Shown here piece after piece: positions 17,227 to 25,049 of a stretch of DNA of 39,083 nucleotides. A program made the position numbers and the translations under genes. The notes beneath the pieces were generated by a model. That model was not told the DNA's origin. It did not search any database and was given only the letters and a program-made list of their open reading frames with translations. The DNA comes from DATFPQ01 sp035264765 (lineage in GTDB: Bacteria > Actinomycetota > Actinomycetes > Actinomycetales > Angustibacteraceae). Location of the stretch: assembly GCA_035264765.1 (NCBI GenBank), contig DATFPQ010000001.1, positions 1 through 39,083 of the forward strand, written 5' to 3'. The first letter of the stretch is position 1. Each line of letters starts with the position of its first letter.

Positions 17227-19007
17227 CCGACGTCGAGACGCGCCCGACCCTGCGGGGAACGTTCGGAATGGTGTCCACCACCCACTGGCTGGCCTCTCAG
17301 GCCGCGATGGCCGAGCTCGAAGCAGGGGGCAACGCCTTCGACGCCGCGGTCGCCGCGGGCTTCGTGCTGCACGTCGTCGAGCCGCACCTGAACGGGCCCG
17401 GCGGTGAGGTGCCGGCAATTCTTGCCACCGCGGACGACCCGACGCCGACCGTGCTGTGCGGGCAGGGTCCCGCTCCGTCAGGGGCGACGCCGGAGCACTA
17501 CCGCTCGCTGGGCCTCGACCTGATCCCGGGCTCGGGACCGATCGCGGCCGCCGTCCCCGGCGCCGTGGACGCCTGGCTGCTCCTGCTCCGCGACCACGGC
17601 ACCCGCCGGCTCGCCGACGTCCTGTCCTACGCCATCGGCTACGCCCGGGACGGCCACCCGTTCCTGCCCCGCGCCGCCGACCTCGTCGTCTCGATGACCG
17701 ACCTGTTCACCACCCATTGGCCCACCTCCGCGGCCCTGTGGCTGCGGGACGGCCACCCGCCCGGCCACTGGGCCCGGTTCCGCAACCCCGAGTACGCCGC
17801 CGTGCTGGAGCGGCTGGTCGCCGAGGGAGAGGCATCGGGCGCCGGCCGCGAGGCGCAGGTCGACGGGGCCCGGCGGGGCTGGCGGGAGGGCTTCGTGGCG
17901 GAGGCCGTGGACGCGTTCCAGCGCCAGCCCCACCGCGACGCCAGCGGCCGGGACCACGCAGGCCTCGTCACGGGCGCCGACATGGCCGCTTGGTCGGCCG
18001 GCTACGAGCCCGCGGTGGTCCGCCGGTTCCGGGACGTGGAGGTCGCCAAGACCGGACCCTGGGGGCAGGGGCCCGTGCTGCTGCAGTCGCTGGCCATGCT
18101 CGACGGTCTGGACGACGCGCTGCTCGACCCCGGAACTGCGGACGGCACGCATACCGTCGCCGAGGTGCTGAAGCTGGCGCTCGCCGACCGGGAGGCCTGG
18201 TACGGCGACGTGCCGGACGTCCCGCTGGAGGCGCTGCTCAGCGAGGAGTACGCGTCCCGCCGGCTCGCCCTGGTGGGTCCCGAGGCGTCCCGCGAGCTGC
18301 GTCCGGGCTCGCCGGACGGTCGCGAGCCACGGCTGGCCTCGCACGTGCTCGCCGCGCGCAGCGTGGACGTCCCAGCGGGTCTGGGGGAGCCCACGGTCAC
18401 GGTCGCGAGCGGGCAGACCCGGGGCGACACCTGCCACGTGGACGTGATCGACCGCTGGGGCAACCTGGTGTCGGCGACGCCGAGCGGTGGCTGGCTGCAG
18501 AGCTCACCCGCCGTGCCGGGCCTCGGCTTCTGTCTGGGCAGCCGGATGCAGATGTTCTGGCTGGACGACGGGCTGCCGTCGACCGTGGCGCCGGGACGAC
18601 GGCCGCGGACGACGCTCTCACCGACGCTCGTGCTGCGCGACGGGCGTCCCGTGATGGCCTGCGGCACGCCGGGTGGTGACCAGCAAGACCAGTGGCAACT
18701 GTTGTTTCTGCTGCGGCACCTGGTCGGCGGTGCGGAGCTGCAGGCGGCGATCGACGCGCCGACCTGGCACACGACGTCCTTCCCCGGGTCGTTCTACCCG
18801 CGCGAGATGGCGCCGGGCGGGCTCGTGGTCGAGGACCGGCTCGGGAACGGCGTGATCACCGAGCTGAGCCGACGCGGGCACGACGTCACGCGCGCTGGTC
18901 CCTGGAGCCTCGGCCGGATGTGTGCAGTCGCCGTGGATCCGCACACGGGGATGCTGTCGGCCGCCGCGAACCCGCGCGGGGCGCAGGGCTACGCGGTGGG
19001 CCGATAG
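17223..19007 (+). CDS. Gamma-glutamyltransferase-family enzyme, cytoplasmic type
   Basis: 594 residues from a GTG overlapping the upstream ATPase stop. The N-terminal half has GMVSTTHWLASQAAMAELEAGG and NAFDAAVAAGF, as in the large GGT subunit. The Ntn-hydrolase nucleophile is Thr403 in GDTCHVDVIDRWGN, where the precursor should cut itself. GGWLQSSP, RPRTTLSPTL and GTPGGDQQDQWQ follow. There is no signal peptide or transmembrane segment, unlike secreted GGTs, so it should act on material already imported. Family members hydrolyse or transfer gamma-glutamyl groups; some act as acylases. Its substrate is presumably the importer ligand or a derivative (inference). Confidence 0.9.
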   Translation: MTDVETRPTLRGTFGMVSTTHWLASQAAMAELEAGGNAFDAAVAAGFVLHVVEPHLNGPGGEVPAILATADDPTPTVLCGQGPAPSGATPEHYRSLGLDLIPGSGPIAAAVPGAVDAWLLLLRDHGTRRLADVLSYAIGYARDGHPFLPRAADLVVSMTDLFTTHWPTSAALWLRDGHPPGHWARFRNPEYAAVLERLVAEGEASGAGREAQVDGARRGWREGFVAEAVDAFQRQPHRDASGRDHAGLVTGADMAAWSAGYEPAVVRRFRDVEVAKTGPWGQGPVLLQSLAMLDGLDDALLDPGTADGTHTVAEVLKLALADREAWYGDVPDVPLEALLSEEYASRRLALVGPEASRELRPGSPDGREPRLASHVLAARSVDVPAGLGEPTVTVASGQTRGDTCHVDVIDRWGNLVSATPSGGWLQSSPAVPGLGFCLGSRMQMFWLDDGLPSTVAPGRRPRTTLSPTLVLRDGRPVMACGTPGGDQQDQWQLLFLLRHLVGGAELQAAIDAPTWHTTSFPGSFYPREMAPGGLVVEDRLGNGVITELSRRGHDVTRAGPWSLGRMCAVAVDPHTGMLSAAANPRGAQGYAVGR

Positions 19008-19061
19008 GGCCGCATCCGCACGGCTCGGGGTCAGGAGCCGGCGCGTGCAAGGTTGACCACG

Positions 19062-19268
19062 ATGACGCCGAGACGGACGAACGATGCGAAGCCGGTCCCC
19101 GCGGCAGTCGTGACCCCGACGCGGGCCGCCACGCCGCCGCAGCTGCCGCCCCTCGGCCAATACGTCCAGCCGGCGGAGGTCGCGGGCCTGACCTGCCTGC
19201 TGCTCGGGCCGGACGGTGGGTCGATCACCGGCCAGCATCTGGTTATCTGCGAAAGAGCGTCGCTGTGA
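19062..19268 (+). pseudogene. Remnant of a short-chain dehydrogenase/reductase gene (C-terminal end only)
   Basis: From about 19147 the translation reads LGQYVQPAEVAGLTCLLLGPDGG and then SITGQHLVICERASL to a TGA at 19266-19268. This is the last ~40 residues of an SDR enzyme (P-x-E-V/I-A ... FLL ... SITGQ ... V-x-GG). The terminal Gly-Gly that follows the last strand has become Glu-Arg. The Rossmann fold, TGxxxGxG and YxxxK parts are absent. The preceding ~26 codons are Pro/Ala/Thr-rich and not SDR-like, so the visible ATG at 19062 (TTG at 19053 also possible) is probably incidental. It overlaps the kinase start, as expected if an intact SDR gene once lay between the GGT-like gene and the kinase. 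Confidence 0.7.
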
Positions 19269-20515
19269 GCGGGGCGCCGTCGATGGTCGGCCTGGTCGCC
19301 GACGACCTGACCGGTGCCACCGACTCCGCGCTGCCGTTCGCCGAGCAGGGCTGGACGACCTGCCTCGAGCGCGGACCGCTCGAGGTCTGGAGCAGGTCCG
19401 CGCTCGGCGCCGGGCGCACCCTGGTCGCCGTGGCCACGGGAGTCCGCGGCGCGTCCGACGAGCAGGCCACGGCCGCCACCGCCGCGGCGGTCTCCGCGCT
19501 GATGGCCACCGGCATCGACCGGCTCTTCCTGAAGATCGACTCCACGGTCCGGGGCTCGGTGGCCGCCCAGGCGCGGGGAGCCCTGTCGGCGTGGCGGGCC
19601 GACCACCCGGGCAGCGTCGCCGTCGTCTGCCCGGCGTTCCCCGCCCAGGGCCGCACGGTCGTCGACGCTGCCGTCCTCGTCCACGGCGTCCCCGTCGCCG
19701 AGACTGCGGCCGCCGACGACCCGGTGACCCCGGTGACCGAGAGCCGGCTGGACGTCCTGCTGCCGGGGGGCGTGCGAGCCGACGTACCCGGCCTCGAACG
19801 CCTCCTGCAGCCAGAAGCAGCCTGGTCAGCCGGGCGGCCGGAGCTGCTCGTCGTCGACGCCGCCACGGAGGACGACCTGGCCGACCTCGCCGAGGCCCTT
19901 GACTGCGCGGGCTCCCGAGCGGTGGCGGTCGGGTCCGCCGGGCTCGCCGCGGCCCTCGCGCGCAGACACCGCGGTGCGCAGAGCCGGCCGCCGGCCACCT
20001 CCAGCCGCCGGGTGCTCGTCGTGGTCAGCTCCGTGCATCCGCAGGCTCGCCACCAGGTGGAGCGGCTGCGCGAGCGGTGCGCCCGCGACGGCGATGACGA
20101 CGTCGACGTGATCACCACGCCAGCCGAGCGAGCCCCGGCGGGCGCCCCGACGCCCCACGCCACCGCCATCGCCAGGCGGTTGGCCGACCGGGTGGCCGAC
20201 CGGCTGACCACCGGGAGGTTCGACGCCCTCGTCCTGGTCGGCGGTGACGGCGCGGCCGCCGTCCTCGACCGCCTGCACGTCGAACGGGTCCTTATCGGGT
20301 CCGCGATCGTCCCCGGTGCTCCCGAGGGCCGGATCCTCGGCGGCCTCGCTGACGGACTGCGTATCGTCACGAAGGCCGGCGGCTTCGGTGACCATGACAC
20401 GCTCGCCACGCTCGTGCGCCGGCTCCGCGACGGCCCACTCCCTCAGCCACCGTCCCCACCCTCATCGCCACCAAGCGCCGCCCCCGCTCAACCCACGCCG
20501 GAGGATTCCACATGA
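19265..20515 (+). CDS. Four-carbon acid sugar kinase (DUF1537 family)
   Basis: 416 residues from a GTG at 19265 with GAAAGAG upstream; an ATG at 19283 is an alternative. The N-terminal motif VGLVADDLTGATDSALPFAEQG, FLKIDSTVRGSV and VVCPAFPAQGRTV are characteristic. The C-terminal nucleotide-binding domain has LVLVGGDGAAAVL and KAGGFGDHDTL. Enzymes of this family phosphorylate D-threonate, D-erythronate or 3-oxo-tetronates on O4. The final ~25 residues are an unusual Pro/Ser-rich tail with C/A-rich codons. It overlaps the PdxA2-like gene by 4 bp (ATGA); this pair is known to convert D-threonate or D-erythronate to dihydroxyacetone phosphate. Confidence 0.92.
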   Translation: MSGAPSMVGLVADDLTGATDSALPFAEQGWTTCLERGPLEVWSRSALGAGRTLVAVATGVRGASDEQATAATAAAVSALMATGIDRLFLKIDSTVRGSVAAQARGALSAWRADHPGSVAVVCPAFPAQGRTVVDAAVLVHGVPVAETAAADDPVTPVTESRLDVLLPGGVRADVPGLERLLQPEAAWSAGRPELLVVDAATEDDLADLAEALDCAGSRAVAVGSAGLAAALARRHRGAQSRPPATSSRRVLVVVSSVHPQARHQVERLRERCARDGDDDVDVITTPAERAPAGAPTPHATAIARRLADRVADRLTTGRFDALVLVGGDGAAAVLDRLHVERVLIGSAIVPGAPEGRILGGLADGLRIVTKAGGFGDHDTLATLVRRLRDGPLPQPPSPPSSPPSAAPAQPTPEDST

Positions 20516-21564
20516 GCACGCACCCCGTTCGTCCCACCTTGGCGCTCACCTTGGGAGACGTTGCCGGCATCGGCCCCGAGATCACGGCGAAGACCCTGCT
20601 GCTGCACCCGGAGCTCCGCGAGGTCTGCGTTCCGATCGTGATCGGGGACGCCGACTCGGTACGGGCAGGAGCGCAGCGCGCCGGGCTGGACCCGGCTGCG
20701 GTCACGGTGATCGCCGACCCGCGCGCTGCTCGCAACGACCCCGGCACCATCGAGGTGCTCCAGACCGGGCCGTCCCTGGCGGACGTGCCGGTCGCCCAGC
20801 TCAGCCCGGTCGCGGGCGATGGTGCATACCGGTTCGTGGTCGAGGCCTGCCGGCTGGCCCGCGAGGGCCAGGTCGACGGCATCGTCACCGCTCCGCTGAA
20901 CAAGGCCGCCATGCAGGCCGCCGGTCACAAGTGGCCCGGGCACACCGAGCTGCTGGCCCACGAGTTCGGGGTGCAGAACTTCAGCCTGGTCCTGTCGGCC
21001 GGCGACCTCTACATCTTCCACCTGACGGGGCACGTGTCACTGCAGCAGGCGGTGGAGAACTGCACCCCCGAGCGCGCGGACGACGTGCTGACTCTGGCCG
21101 GCGCCTTCGTCGCCGCACTCGGCAAGCCCGACGAGGCGATCGGCGTCGCGGGTCTGAACCCGCATGCGGGCGAGAACCGGATCTTCGGCCACCAGGACGC
21201 CGACATCCTCGCTCCCGCGGTGGCCCGCGCCCGCGACCGGGGGATCAACGCCCACGGCCCGATCCCGGCCGACGCCCTCATCCCCGCCGCCGTCCGCGGG
21301 AAGTGGAGCATCGTCATTGCCTGCTACCACGATCAGGGTCACGCCCCGTTCAAGGCCGTCTACGGGGACGACGGCGTCAACATCACGATCGGGCTGCCGG
21401 TCGTCCGGGTCTCGGTCGACCACGGCACGGCGTTCGACATCGCCGGCCGCGGTATCGCCCGGGAGGCGAGCCTGGTCCTGTCGTGCCTGCGAGCCGCCTC
21501 CCTGGCACCCGGCTGGGACAGCGTGTGGCAGGCGGCCCGAGCCAGCGGCTCGGTGTCAGCCTGA
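20512..21564 (+). CDS. pdxA2: PdxA-family dehydrogenase (PdxA2 type, 4-phospho-four-carbon acid)
   Basis: 350 residues from an ATG with GGAGGATT upstream. LTLGDVAGIGPEI at the N-terminus and VTAPLNKAAM are PdxA signatures. The three metal-binding histidines are His174 (TGHVSL), His218 (NPHAGEN) and His273 (YHDQGH), with spacing matching E. coli PdxA; GHTELLA (His144) matches the substrate-binding His. PdxA oxidises 4-phosphohydroxy-threonine in vitamin B6 synthesis, while PdxA2 paralogues next to DUF1537 kinases oxidise and decarboxylate D-threonate or D-erythronate 4-phosphate. The coupling to a kinase and importer argues for the catabolic role. It ends 23 bp from the convergent regulator. 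Confidence 0.9.
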   Translation: MSTHPVRPTLALTLGDVAGIGPEITAKTLLLHPELREVCVPIVIGDADSVRAGAQRAGLDPAAVTVIADPRAARNDPGTIEVLQTGPSLADVPVAQLSPVAGDGAYRFVVEACRLAREGQVDGIVTAPLNKAAMQAAGHKWPGHTELLAHEFGVQNFSLVLSAGDLYIFHLTGHVSLQQAVENCTPERADDVLTLAGAFVAALGKPDEAIGVAGLNPHAGENRIFGHQDADILAPAVARARDRGINAHGPIPADALIPAAVRGKWSIVIACYHDQGHAPFKAVYGDDGVNITIGLPVVRVSVDHGTAFDIAGRGIAREASLVLSCLRAASLAPGWDSVWQAARASGSVSA

Positions 21565-21587
21565 CCAGCGACGGGCCGGCAGCCCCC

Positions 21588-22346
21588 TCAGCCGGCGCGG
21601 TCGGCGTGCGCGCCGTCCTCGACGGCCGCGTGCCGGGCGGCGTCGACGTGGTCCGACGCCGCGCGCTCGGCGGCGTCCGGGTCGTTGGCCTCGAGGGCCT
21701 CGACCAGCCGGACGTGCTCCTGCCAGGAGTGGACGGCGCGCACCGCTACGCCCAGCCGGAAGACCCACTGGACGTGCCGGTAGATCGCCGTCGAGAACTG
21801 AACCAGCCACCGGTTGCCGGACAGCTCCGCGACCCGGCCGTGCAGGGCGGTGTTCAGCTCGGCCACGCGCGGGTAGTCGCCGGCCTCCGTTGCGACGCGG
21901 GCCGCCTCCAGCAGACCGCGCAGGGCCACCAGGTCGGCGGGGGTCGCGCGCTCGGCCGCGTACCGGGCCGCCAGCGGCTCGAGCAGCGCGCGTACGTCGA
22001 ACAGGTCCTGCATGGTCCGCTCGTCCGGCGTTGCCACGACGGCGCCGCGCCGCGGCTCCACCTGGACGAAGCCCTCGCTCTCGACCACGCGAAGCGCCTC
22101 GCGCACCGGGTTGCGGGACACCCCGAAGTCCTGGGCCAGGCGGTCCTCGCGGAGCCGCTCACCGGGGCGGTACTCCGCCTCGACGATGCGCCGACGCAGC
22201 TCGGCCAGCACCTGGTCGCGGAGCGTGAGGTGCTGGGCGCCGATGGTGCCGCGCCGGTCCCCCGTCCGCTGGCTGGGAGGGCCGGCGCGGTCCGCGCGAG
22301 CCGCCCCGCCGCCTGCCCTGCCGGGTTCGCCGTCGGTGGAATCCAC
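21588..22346 (-). CDS. GntR-family transcriptional regulator, FCD subfamily
   Basis: 252 residues from a GTG at 22344-22346, preceded by GGAGAGGGG. The first ~38 residues are Gly/Arg/Ala-rich. Residues ~40-110 are the winged helix (LRDQVLAELRRRIVEAEYRPGERL, FGVSRNPVREALRVVESEGFV, VEPRRGAVV). The rest is the all-helical FCD effector domain, with the metal-ligand pattern Asp (FDVRALLEP), His (LNTALHGRV) and a later His (WQEHVRLVEAL). Such regulators are usually repressors released by a carboxylate or phosphate metabolite. It converges on the catabolic operon, and the same GTATAC site precedes both, so it very likely controls itself and the operon. Confidence 0.92.
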   Translation of the reverse strand: MDSTDGEPGRAGGGAARADRAGPPSQRTGDRRGTIGAQHLTLRDQVLAELRRRIVEAEYRPGERLREDRLAQDFGVSRNPVREALRVVESEGFVQVEPRRGAVVATPDERTMQDLFDVRALLEPLAARYAAERATPADLVALRGLLEAARVATEAGDYPRVAELNTALHGRVAELSGNRWLVQFSTAIYRHVQWVFRLGVAVRAVHSWQEHVRLVEALEANDPDAAERAASDHVDAARHAAVEDGAHADRAG

Positions 22347-22382
22347 GACGTACCCCTCTCCACCGCCACCTCGACCCGCCTA

Positions 22383-22392
22383 CTGTATACGA
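22383..22392. promoter_or_regulatory. GntR/FCD operator 2 (CTGTATACGA)
   Basis: CTGTATACGA lies 37 bp upstream of the gntR start and is the reverse complement of the site in the importer promoter. Flanks also agree: T(A/C)CTGTATACGA(A/G)A in both, 12 of 14 positions identical. It also lies 48 bp before the divergent DUF6758 gene, so that gene could be affected. Confidence 0.7.
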
Positions 22393-22440
22393 AAGACAAC
22401 GGCCGGGGCAGGTAGCGGTTGCGGGGTTGACGCGGAGGCG

Positions 22441-23118
22441 GTGCCACGGGACGGTCGTCGCGTGCCCCCCGAACTGCGGTGCCCGCGCTGCCTGCGCCCG
22501 GCCCACCCGCCGGGGTGGCGCTCTCCCCGCTGGCGCTGCGACCTGCACGGCGAGGTCGCTCCGCTGCACCCGGCCCGGGTGCTGGACGACGCGCAGCTGC
22601 GCGACCTTGGCACCAACTCGGAGGTCCCGGTGTGGCTGCCCTGGCCGCTGCCGACCGACTGGGTGGTCACCGGGGTGCAGCGGGCAGGTGACGAGCGGGA
22701 CGGCACCGTCGGGTCTGTGCTGGCGCTGACCGGTCCGAACCCGTTCCGCGCCAGCAGCCACGACCCATTGGCCGCCGAGATGCTCGTCATCGCCGAGCAG
22801 CCGGGAGTGGGGCTCGCGAGCCGGCTGGCCGGCGTCGGTGACATCGACCCCGGCCCGGCGCTGACCGCGGCCATGTCGGCGTCCAGCCCGCACGCCAGTG
22901 TGGACGCCGAGGGCCACGCGGTGCCGCTGTGGTCCCTTGACGGAGCGGCCGACCGGGCGGCGTACGTGGGGGAGGCGGCGTCGGTCTGGCTCTGGCTGGT
23001 GGTGCTGCCGGCCGCGGCGGGAGCCATGGCGCTCGACGGGCTGCGGCTGGTGGACCTGCGTGATCCCGGGCACCCGCTCGACGTCCCGGCCGGAGCGTTG
23101 ACGCCGCTGCTGGAGTGA
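22441..23118 (+). CDS. DUF6758-like conserved actinobacterial protein
   Basis: 225 residues from a GTG at 22441; GTG at 22462 is an alternative because the nearest GGAGG is very close to the first. The N-terminus carries a zinc-ribbon-like CPRC ... CDLHG pair. VPVWLPWPLPTDWVVTGVQ, LVIAEQPGVGLASRLAG, YVGEAASVWLWLVVLP and LVDLRDPG follow, a layout I recognise from the actinobacterial DUF6758 family, which often precedes PHP and MarC genes as here. No function is known. One hydrophobic stretch near residue 185 is probably core rather than membrane. Confidence 0.82.
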   Translation: MPRDGRRVPPELRCPRCLRPAHPPGWRSPRWRCDLHGEVAPLHPARVLDDAQLRDLGTNSEVPVWLPWPLPTDWVVTGVQRAGDERDGTVGSVLALTGPNPFRASSHDPLAAEMLVIAEQPGVGLASRLAGVGDIDPGPALTAAMSASSPHASVDAEGHAVPLWSLDGAADRAAYVGEAASVWLWLVVLPAAAGAMALDGLRLVDLRDPGHPLDVPAGALTPLLE

Positions 23119-23169
23119 CCCGGCCGCCCGGGGGGTCCCGCCGCGGCGTACCGGCGAAGTGCGGCCAAC

Positions 23170-23175
23170 TACCCT
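23170..23175 (+). promoter_or_regulatory. -10 hexamer (TACCCT) of a probable leaderless transcript
   Basis: TACCCT ends six bases before the GTG of the PHP gene. There is no ribosome-binding site, so transcription probably starts at or next to the GTG. No good -35 is visible. Confidence 0.5.
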
Positions 23176-23181
23176 GGACCG

Positions 23182-24024
23182 GTGCTGATCGACCTCCACG
23201 CCCACTCCTCGGTGTCCGACGGGACCGAACCGCCCGAGGCGGTGGTCTCGTCCGCCGCGCGGGCGGGACTGGACGTCGTGGCCCTCACCGACCACGACAC
23301 GACGGCCGGATGGGCCGCCGCTGCCGGGGCAGCCCGCCGCGAGGGGGTGGCCCTGGTGCCGGGCACCGAGGTGTCGTGCGCGGCGAACGGCGTGAGCGTG
23401 CACCTGCTCAGCTACCTGCACGACCCGGCCAGCCGGGGCCTGCGGGACGAGATCGACCTGGCGCGCAGCAGCCGTGAGACGCGCGCCGTCCGGATGGTGG
23501 AGCTGCTCGGGGAGGACCTCGACCTCACTTGGGACCATGTGATGGAGCAGGTGGGAGAGGGGGCGACGATCGGCCGCCCGCACATCGCCGACGCGCTGGT
23601 GGCGCGTGGCCTGGTCCGCGACCGCACGGAGGCGTTCGCGAGCCTGCTCTCCGCACGCGGCCGGTACTACGTGCGCCACTACGCGCCGCACCCGGTCGAC
23701 GCGGTGAAGCTCGTCGTCGAGGCCGGCGGCGTGCCGGTCATGGCGCACCCGTTGGCCCGCAAGCGGGGCCGCGTGGTGGACGACGAGGTGATCGAGGAGA
23801 TGGCCGCCGCCGGGCTGGCCGGCCTGGAGGTCGACCACCGCGACAACGACCCGCAGGCGCGTGACCACCTCCGGCACCTCGCCAAGCGGCTCGGCCTGCT
23901 CGTCACCGGCTCGAGCGACTACCACGGCACCGGCAAGCCCAACCGGCTCGGCGAGAACACGACCGACCCGGCCGTGCTGAAGGAGATCGAGGCCCGGGGC
24001 ACCGGGTCGACGGTCGTCCGCTGA
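23182..24024 (+). CDS. PHP-domain phosphoesterase
   Basis: 280 residues from a GTG at 23182. PHP metal-binding motifs are present: IDLHAHSSVSDG at the start, LTDHDTTAGW, PGTEVSC, VMAHPL and SSDYHG at the end. This is the length and layout of TrpH/YciV-type enzymes, which remove phosphates from nucleotides (3',5'-bisphosphates) or trim short RNA 5' ends using a trinuclear metal site. It should be cytoplasmic. It overlaps the MarC gene through TGATG, a common actinobacterial arrangement. The exact substrate is not set by sequence. Confidence 0.9.
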   Translation: MLIDLHAHSSVSDGTEPPEAVVSSAARAGLDVVALTDHDTTAGWAAAAGAARREGVALVPGTEVSCAANGVSVHLLSYLHDPASRGLRDEIDLARSSRETRAVRMVELLGEDLDLTWDHVMEQVGEGATIGRPHIADALVARGLVRDRTEAFASLLSARGRYYVRHYAPHPVDAVKLVVEAGGVPVMAHPLARKRGRVVDDEVIEEMAAAGLAGLEVDHRDNDPQARDHLRHLAKRLGLLVTGSSDYHGTGKPNRLGENTTDPAVLKEIEARGTGSTVVR

Positions 24025-24644
24025 TGCAGGCGGTGCTCGACGCGCAGCTCCTCGGCTCGGTGTTCGTGACACTGTTCGTGATCATGGACCCGCCCGGCAC
24101 GGTGCCGATCTTCCTGGCGCTGACGTCGTCCATGACCGGCCGGCAGCGGGTCCGTGCGGCGCGGCAGGCGGTCGGCGTCGCCTTCGGCGTCATCATCGCC
24201 TTCGCCGTCTTCGGCCGCGCGCTGCTGGACTACCTGCACATCGGCCTGCCTGCGTTGCAGGGCGCGGGCGGCCTCCTGCTGCTCCTCGTCGCACTCGAGC
24301 TGCTGACCGGCAAGGACGAGGCGCCCGGCAGCGCCGAGGGTGTGAACGTGGCGCTGGTCCCGCTGGGCACGCCGCTGCTCGCCGGCCCGGGCGCCATCGT
24401 GGCGACGATGGTCTACGTGCAGCAGGCGCACGGCCGCGCCCCGGCGTGGGTGGCCATCGTGCTGGGGCTGCTGGGCGTCCACCTGTGCCTGTGGGGCGCC
24501 ATGCGGTTCGCCGGGCGGATCCATCGCGTGCTGGGCGAGAGCGGAACCACGCTCGTCACCCGCATCGCCGGGCTGCTGCTGTCGGCCATCGCGGTGCAGC
24601 TGGTCGCCGACGCCGTCCGGGCTTTCATCGAGGGGCCCGCCTAA
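24024..24644 (+). CDS. MarC-family integral membrane protein
   Basis: 206 residues from an ATG overlapping the PHP stop. Six hydrophobic helices are visible, with the family motif FVIMDPPGTVPIFLALT in the first part and VPLGTPLLAGPGAI in the middle, the two halves being related in sequence as usual for MarC. The C-terminus ends in the conserved LLLSAIAVQLVADAVRAFI. MarC proteins were once linked to antibiotic resistance but that link was not upheld; transport activity is unproven. Confidence 0.93.
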   Translation: MQAVLDAQLLGSVFVTLFVIMDPPGTVPIFLALTSSMTGRQRVRAARQAVGVAFGVIIAFAVFGRALLDYLHIGLPALQGAGGLLLLLVALELLTGKDEAPGSAEGVNVALVPLGTPLLAGPGAIVATMVYVQQAHGRAPAWVAIVLGLLGVHLCLWGAMRFAGRIHRVLGESGTTLVTRIAGLLLSAIAVQLVADAVRAFIEGPA

Positions 24645-24672
24645 CCGCCCACGTCGGGGCGCGTGGATGAAA

Positions 24673-24688
24673 CCGGCCTCGGGGCCGG
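24673..24688. terminator. GC-rich hairpin between convergent genes
   Basis: CCGGCC-TCGG-GGCCGG forms a perfect 6-bp stem with a tetraloop in the 75-bp gap between the MarC gene and the convergent small gene. There is no T tract. A bidirectional terminator is plausible. Confidence 0.45.
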
Positions 24689-24719
24689 CGCGGCTGGGGA
24701 AACCGTCCTCGGGAGGGGC

Positions 24720-24917
24720 TCAGGGCTGCGAGCGCGATCGCTCGGTGGCCTCCCGGATCGACGCCTCGGGGTCATCGGGATCCGTGCGCTCACCCTCCGT
24801 CGGGCGGGCGCCCGCGTCCCGGTCCTGCGCGTCGTCGTCGGCCAGGCCGGCGTCGAGCTGGGAGTCGATGCCGGCCGGTTGAGGGGTGTCCGGCTGCGGG
24901 TCGGGGGGCTGCGTCAT
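24720..24917 (-). CDS. Small acidic hypothetical protein
   Basis: 65 residues from an ATG at 24915-24917. The protein is Asp/Glu/Pro/Gln-rich (MTQPPDPQPDTPQPAG..., ending ASIREATERSRSQP) and probably disordered with a C-terminal helix. The frame is open upstream to 25163, but that part has mixed codon use and no start signal. GAGG lies close to the ATG; the spacing is short, so a leaderless start is possible. I know of similar short acidic proteins in actinomycetes but cannot name a family. Convergent with the MarC gene. Confidence 0.5.
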   Translation of the reverse strand: MTQPPDPQPDTPQPAGIDSQLDAGLADDDAQDRDAGARPTEGERTDPDDPEASIREATERSRSQP

Positions 24918-25049
24918 GGCCTCATTCCACCGCGTGCGGCTGGCTCCCGCGAGCCGGCTGCACAAGTAGGCCGCGGGCGTCAGCGTGGCAACGAGCTCTC
25001 CCGCGACGAAGCTGGTTGCCCAGAGAACGTTCGAGCGGGCGCGGACACG

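Noticed and set aside
11570..22346. Horizontal transfer of the whole catabolic cluster
   Set aside because: No transposase, integrase, tRNA or base-composition break is visible at its edges; codon use looks like the neighbours'.
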